DNA from: Streptomyces sp. NRRL WC-3626
GTDB taxonomy: Bacteria > Actinomycetota > Actinomycetes > Streptomycetales > Streptomycetaceae
Assembly (NCBI RefSeq): GCF_000718785.1
Contig: NZ_JOCA01000005.1
Location: forward strand, 305,916-369,915
Reading direction: 5' to 3'
Length of the DNA: 64,000 nucleotides
Of the stretch, positions 61,948 to 64,000 are shown in pieces (positions within the stretch are counted from its first letter, which is position 1; each line of letters opens with the position of its first letter). The translations under genes and the position numbers were made by a program. Under the pieces are notes generated by a model that was not told the origin of the DNA, searched no databases, and worked only from the letters and a program-made list of their open reading frames with translations.

Positions 61948-63633
61948 TTGAGTCATCCGCACCCTGAACTCGGACCGCCCCCGCCCCTTCCCGCGGGCGG
62001 CCTGCGCGTCACCCCGCTCGGCGGTCTCGGCGAGATCGGCCGCAACATGACGGTCTTCGAGTACGGAGGCCGACTGCTGATCGTCGACTGCGGCGTGCTC
62101 TTCCCCGAGGAGGAGCAGCCCGGGATCGACCTGATCCTGCCGGACTTCTCGTCCATCCGGGACCGCCTCGACGACATCGAGGGCATCGTCCTCACCCACG
62201 GCCACGAGGACCACATCGGCGGCGTCCCCTTCCTCCTGCGCGAGAAGCCGGACATCCCGCTGATCGGCTCCAAGCTCACCCTCGCCCTCATCGAGGCGAA
62301 GCTCCAGGAGCACCGCATCCGCCCGTACACCCTCCAGGTGGCCGAAGGACAGCGTGAGCGCATCGGCCCGTTCGACTGCGAGTTCATCGCGGTCAACCAC
62401 TCGATCCCCGACGCGCTCGCCGTGGCCATCCGCACCCCCGCCGGCATGGCCGTCCACACGGGCGACTTCAAGATGGACCAGCTCCCGCTGGACAACCGCC
62501 TCACGGATCTGCACGCGTTCGCCAGGCTCAGCGAGGAAGGCATCGACCTTCTGCTCGCCGACTCCACGAACGCCGAGGTCCCGGGCTTCGTCCCGCCCGA
62601 GCGCGACATCTCCAATGTGCTGCGCCAGGTCTTCGGCGGCGCCCGCAAGCGGATCATCGTGGCCAGCTTCGCCAGCCATGTGCACCGCATCCAGCAGATC
62701 CTGGACGCGGCACACGAGTACGGCCGCCGGGTCGCCTTCGTCGGCCGTTCCATGGTCCGCAACATGGGCATCGCCCGGGACCTCGGCTACCTCAAGGTCC
62801 CGCCGGGTCTCGTCGTGGACGTCAAGACCCTCGACGATCTGCCGGACAGCGAAGTGGTCCTGGTCTGCACGGGCTCCCAGGGCGAGCCGATGGCCGCCCT
62901 GTCCCGCATGGCCAACCGCGACCACCAGATCCGCATCGTCGACGGCGACACGGTGATCCTGGCGTCGTCCCTCATCCCGGGCAACGAGAACGCGGTCTAC
63001 CGCGTGATCAACGGCCTGACCCGCTGGGGCGCCGACGTCGTCCACAAGGGCAACGCCAAGGTGCACGTCTCGGGTCACGCCTCGGCCGGCGAGCTGCTGT
63101 ACTTCTACAACATCTGCCGCCCCAAGAACCTGATGCCGGTCCACGGCGAATGGCGTCACCTGAGGGCCAACGCCGAGCTGGGCGCCCTGACCGGCGTGCC
63201 GCACGACCGGATCGTCATCGCCGAGGACGGCGTGGCCGTCGACCTCGTCGAGGGCAAGGCCAAGATCTCCGGCAAGGTCCAGGCGGGATACGTGTACGTC
63301 GACGGCCTCTCCGTCGGTGACGTCGGCGAGCCGGCGCTGAAGGACCGCAAGATCCTCGGCGACGAGGGCATCATCTCGGTCTTCGTGGTCATCGACTCGT
63401 CCACCGGCAAGATCACGGGCGGCCCGCATGTGCAGGCCCGCGGCTCCGGCATCGAGGACTCCGCCTTCGCGGAGGTCCTCCCGAAGATCACGGAAACCCT
63501 GGAGCGCTCGGCCCAGGACGGCGTCGTCGAACCCCACCAGATGCAGCAGCTCGTCCGCCGCACGCTGGGCAAGTGGGTCTCCGACACCTACCGGCGCCGG
63601 CCGATGATCCTGCCCGTCGTGGTCGAGGTCTGA
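61948..63633 (+). CDS. rnj: ribonuclease J
   Basis: RNase J is a metallo-beta-lactamase/beta-CASP ribonuclease with endo- and 5'-exonuclease activity. The 561-residue protein has the zinc motif LTHGHEDHIGG, then HTGDFKMD, the beta-CASP part with VASFASHVHRIQQI and STNAEVPG, and HVSGHASAGEL, followed by a C-terminal domain. TTG 61948 with GAGGAG upstream gives the MSHPHPEL start and the expected length; a GTG at 61921 would add nine residues. Confidence 0.96.
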   Translation: MSHPHPELGPPPPLPAGGLRVTPLGGLGEIGRNMTVFEYGGRLLIVDCGVLFPEEEQPGIDLILPDFSSIRDRLDDIEGIVLTHGHEDHIGGVPFLLREKPDIPLIGSKLTLALIEAKLQEHRIRPYTLQVAEGQRERIGPFDCEFIAVNHSIPDALAVAIRTPAGMAVHTGDFKMDQLPLDNRLTDLHAFARLSEEGIDLLLADSTNAEVPGFVPPERDISNVLRQVFGGARKRIIVASFASHVHRIQQILDAAHEYGRRVAFVGRSMVRNMGIARDLGYLKVPPGLVVDVKTLDDLPDSEVVLVCTGSQGEPMAALSRMANRDHQIRIVDGDTVILASSLIPGNENAVYRVINGLTRWGADVVHKGNAKVHVSGHASAGELLYFYNICRPKNLMPVHGEWRHLRANAELGALTGVPHDRIVIAEDGVAVDLVEGKAKISGKVQAGYVYVDGLSVGDVGEPALKDRKILGDEGIISVFVVIDSSTGKITGGPHVQARGSGIEDSAFAEVLPKITETLERSAQDGVVEPHQMQQLVRRTLGKWVSDTYRRRPMILPVVVEV

Positions 63634-63666
63634 CGGCCCGTCGGGCCGCACCGTACGCGCGAACAA

Positions 63667-63706
63667 GGAGCGGGGCGCCTCGATTTGCATCGGGGCGCCT
63701 CGCTCC
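63667..63706 (+). terminator. RNase J terminator
   Basis: An 18-bp stem (63667-63684 and 63689-63706) including two G-U wobbles, with a TTGC loop, starts 33 bases after the RNase J stop. It isolates the rrn promoters from upstream transcription. Confidence 0.85.
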
Positions 63707-64000
63707 AGTACGTTTACAACTCCTCCGGAACGGGAACCCGACGACTTCGTGCGTCGGAACCATCGCCCGGAAGGGGGAGGGAAAACCGGCTCAGAATCTC
63801 TGATAAAGTCGGAACCGCCGGAAAGGGAAACGCGAAAGCGAGAACCTGGAAAGCACCGAGGAAATCGGATCGGAAAGATCTGATAGAGTCGAAAACGCAA
63901 AACCGAAGGGAAGCGCCCGGAGGAAAGCCCGAGAGGGTGAGTACAAAGGAAGCGTCCGTTCCTTGAGAACTCAACAGCGTGCCAAAAGTCAACGCCAGAT
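63707..64000 (+). promoter_or_regulatory. ribosomal RNA operon promoter and leader region
   Basis: The last part of the window matches the leader of Streptomyces rrn operons. It contains the paired elements CTGATAAAGTC and CTGATAGAGTC (-10 like TAAAGT 63804-63809, TAGAGT 63884-63889) and ends with CCTTGAGAACTCAACAGC and GCGTGCCAAAAGTCAACGCC, the processing region just before 16S. A third candidate promoter is TTGCAT (63685-63690) with TACGTT (63709-63714), partly inside the terminator. 16S rRNA starts beyond the window. Confidence 0.85.

Overview
The window is high-GC actinobacterial DNA and almost certainly comes from a Streptomyces chromosome. GTG and TTG starts are common, neighbouring genes often overlap by ATGA, and the order ispG, proS, rimP-nusA-ylxR-infB-rbfA-truB, ribF, a type VII secretion (T7SS/ESX) locus containing bldB, rpsO-pnp, dapB, dapA, RNase J is the one I recall from the conserved core of Streptomyces chromosomes. 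The last 300 bases are the leader of a ribosomal RNA operon; 16S itself lies beyond the window.

Region 1 (1-13.2 kb) is housekeeping. It holds the end of ispG, two GNAT acetyltransferases, proS, and a divergent set (kinase-like protein, ferritin-like protein, lipoprotein). The translation/transcription factor operon rimP-nusA-ylxR-infB, then a DUF503 gene, rbfA and truB, follows. The infB leader carries three ATGA-overlapping mini-ORFs. Region 2 (13.4-24.3 kb) has a 1270-residue protein that joins a degenerate trypsin-like domain to a STAND-type NTPase with an altered P-loop, then ribF and a complete opp-type peptide ABC transporter (two ATPases, two permeases, a C-terminally anchored binding protein).

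Region 3 (24.5-54.0 kb) is a full ESX system: an EspI-like MinD/ParA protein, EccE, EccB, mycosin 1, BldB, two WXG100 proteins, mycosin 2, a WXG/PPE-like protein, EccC and EccD. Two candidate effector modules sit inside it. On the + strand a 1478-residue RHS protein starts with a WXG-like domain and ends in a PIN-nuclease-like tip. It is followed by a candidate immunity gene and two unknown genes. On the - strand a 751-residue protein with an AT-richer C-terminal half overlaps a lipoprotein gene that could be its immunity partner. The AT-rich tips inside GC-rich genes look like exchanged toxin modules. I infer that the core machinery exports both effectors; nothing here proves it.

Region 4 (54-64 kb) returns to housekeeping: rpsO and pnp with the inter-cistronic hairpin, an M16 peptidase, dapB, small membrane proteins, dapA, RNase J with a strong terminator, and the rrn promoter region. 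An orphan terminator lies just upstream of dapA, where I recall thyX in S. coelicolor; no thyX is visible here.
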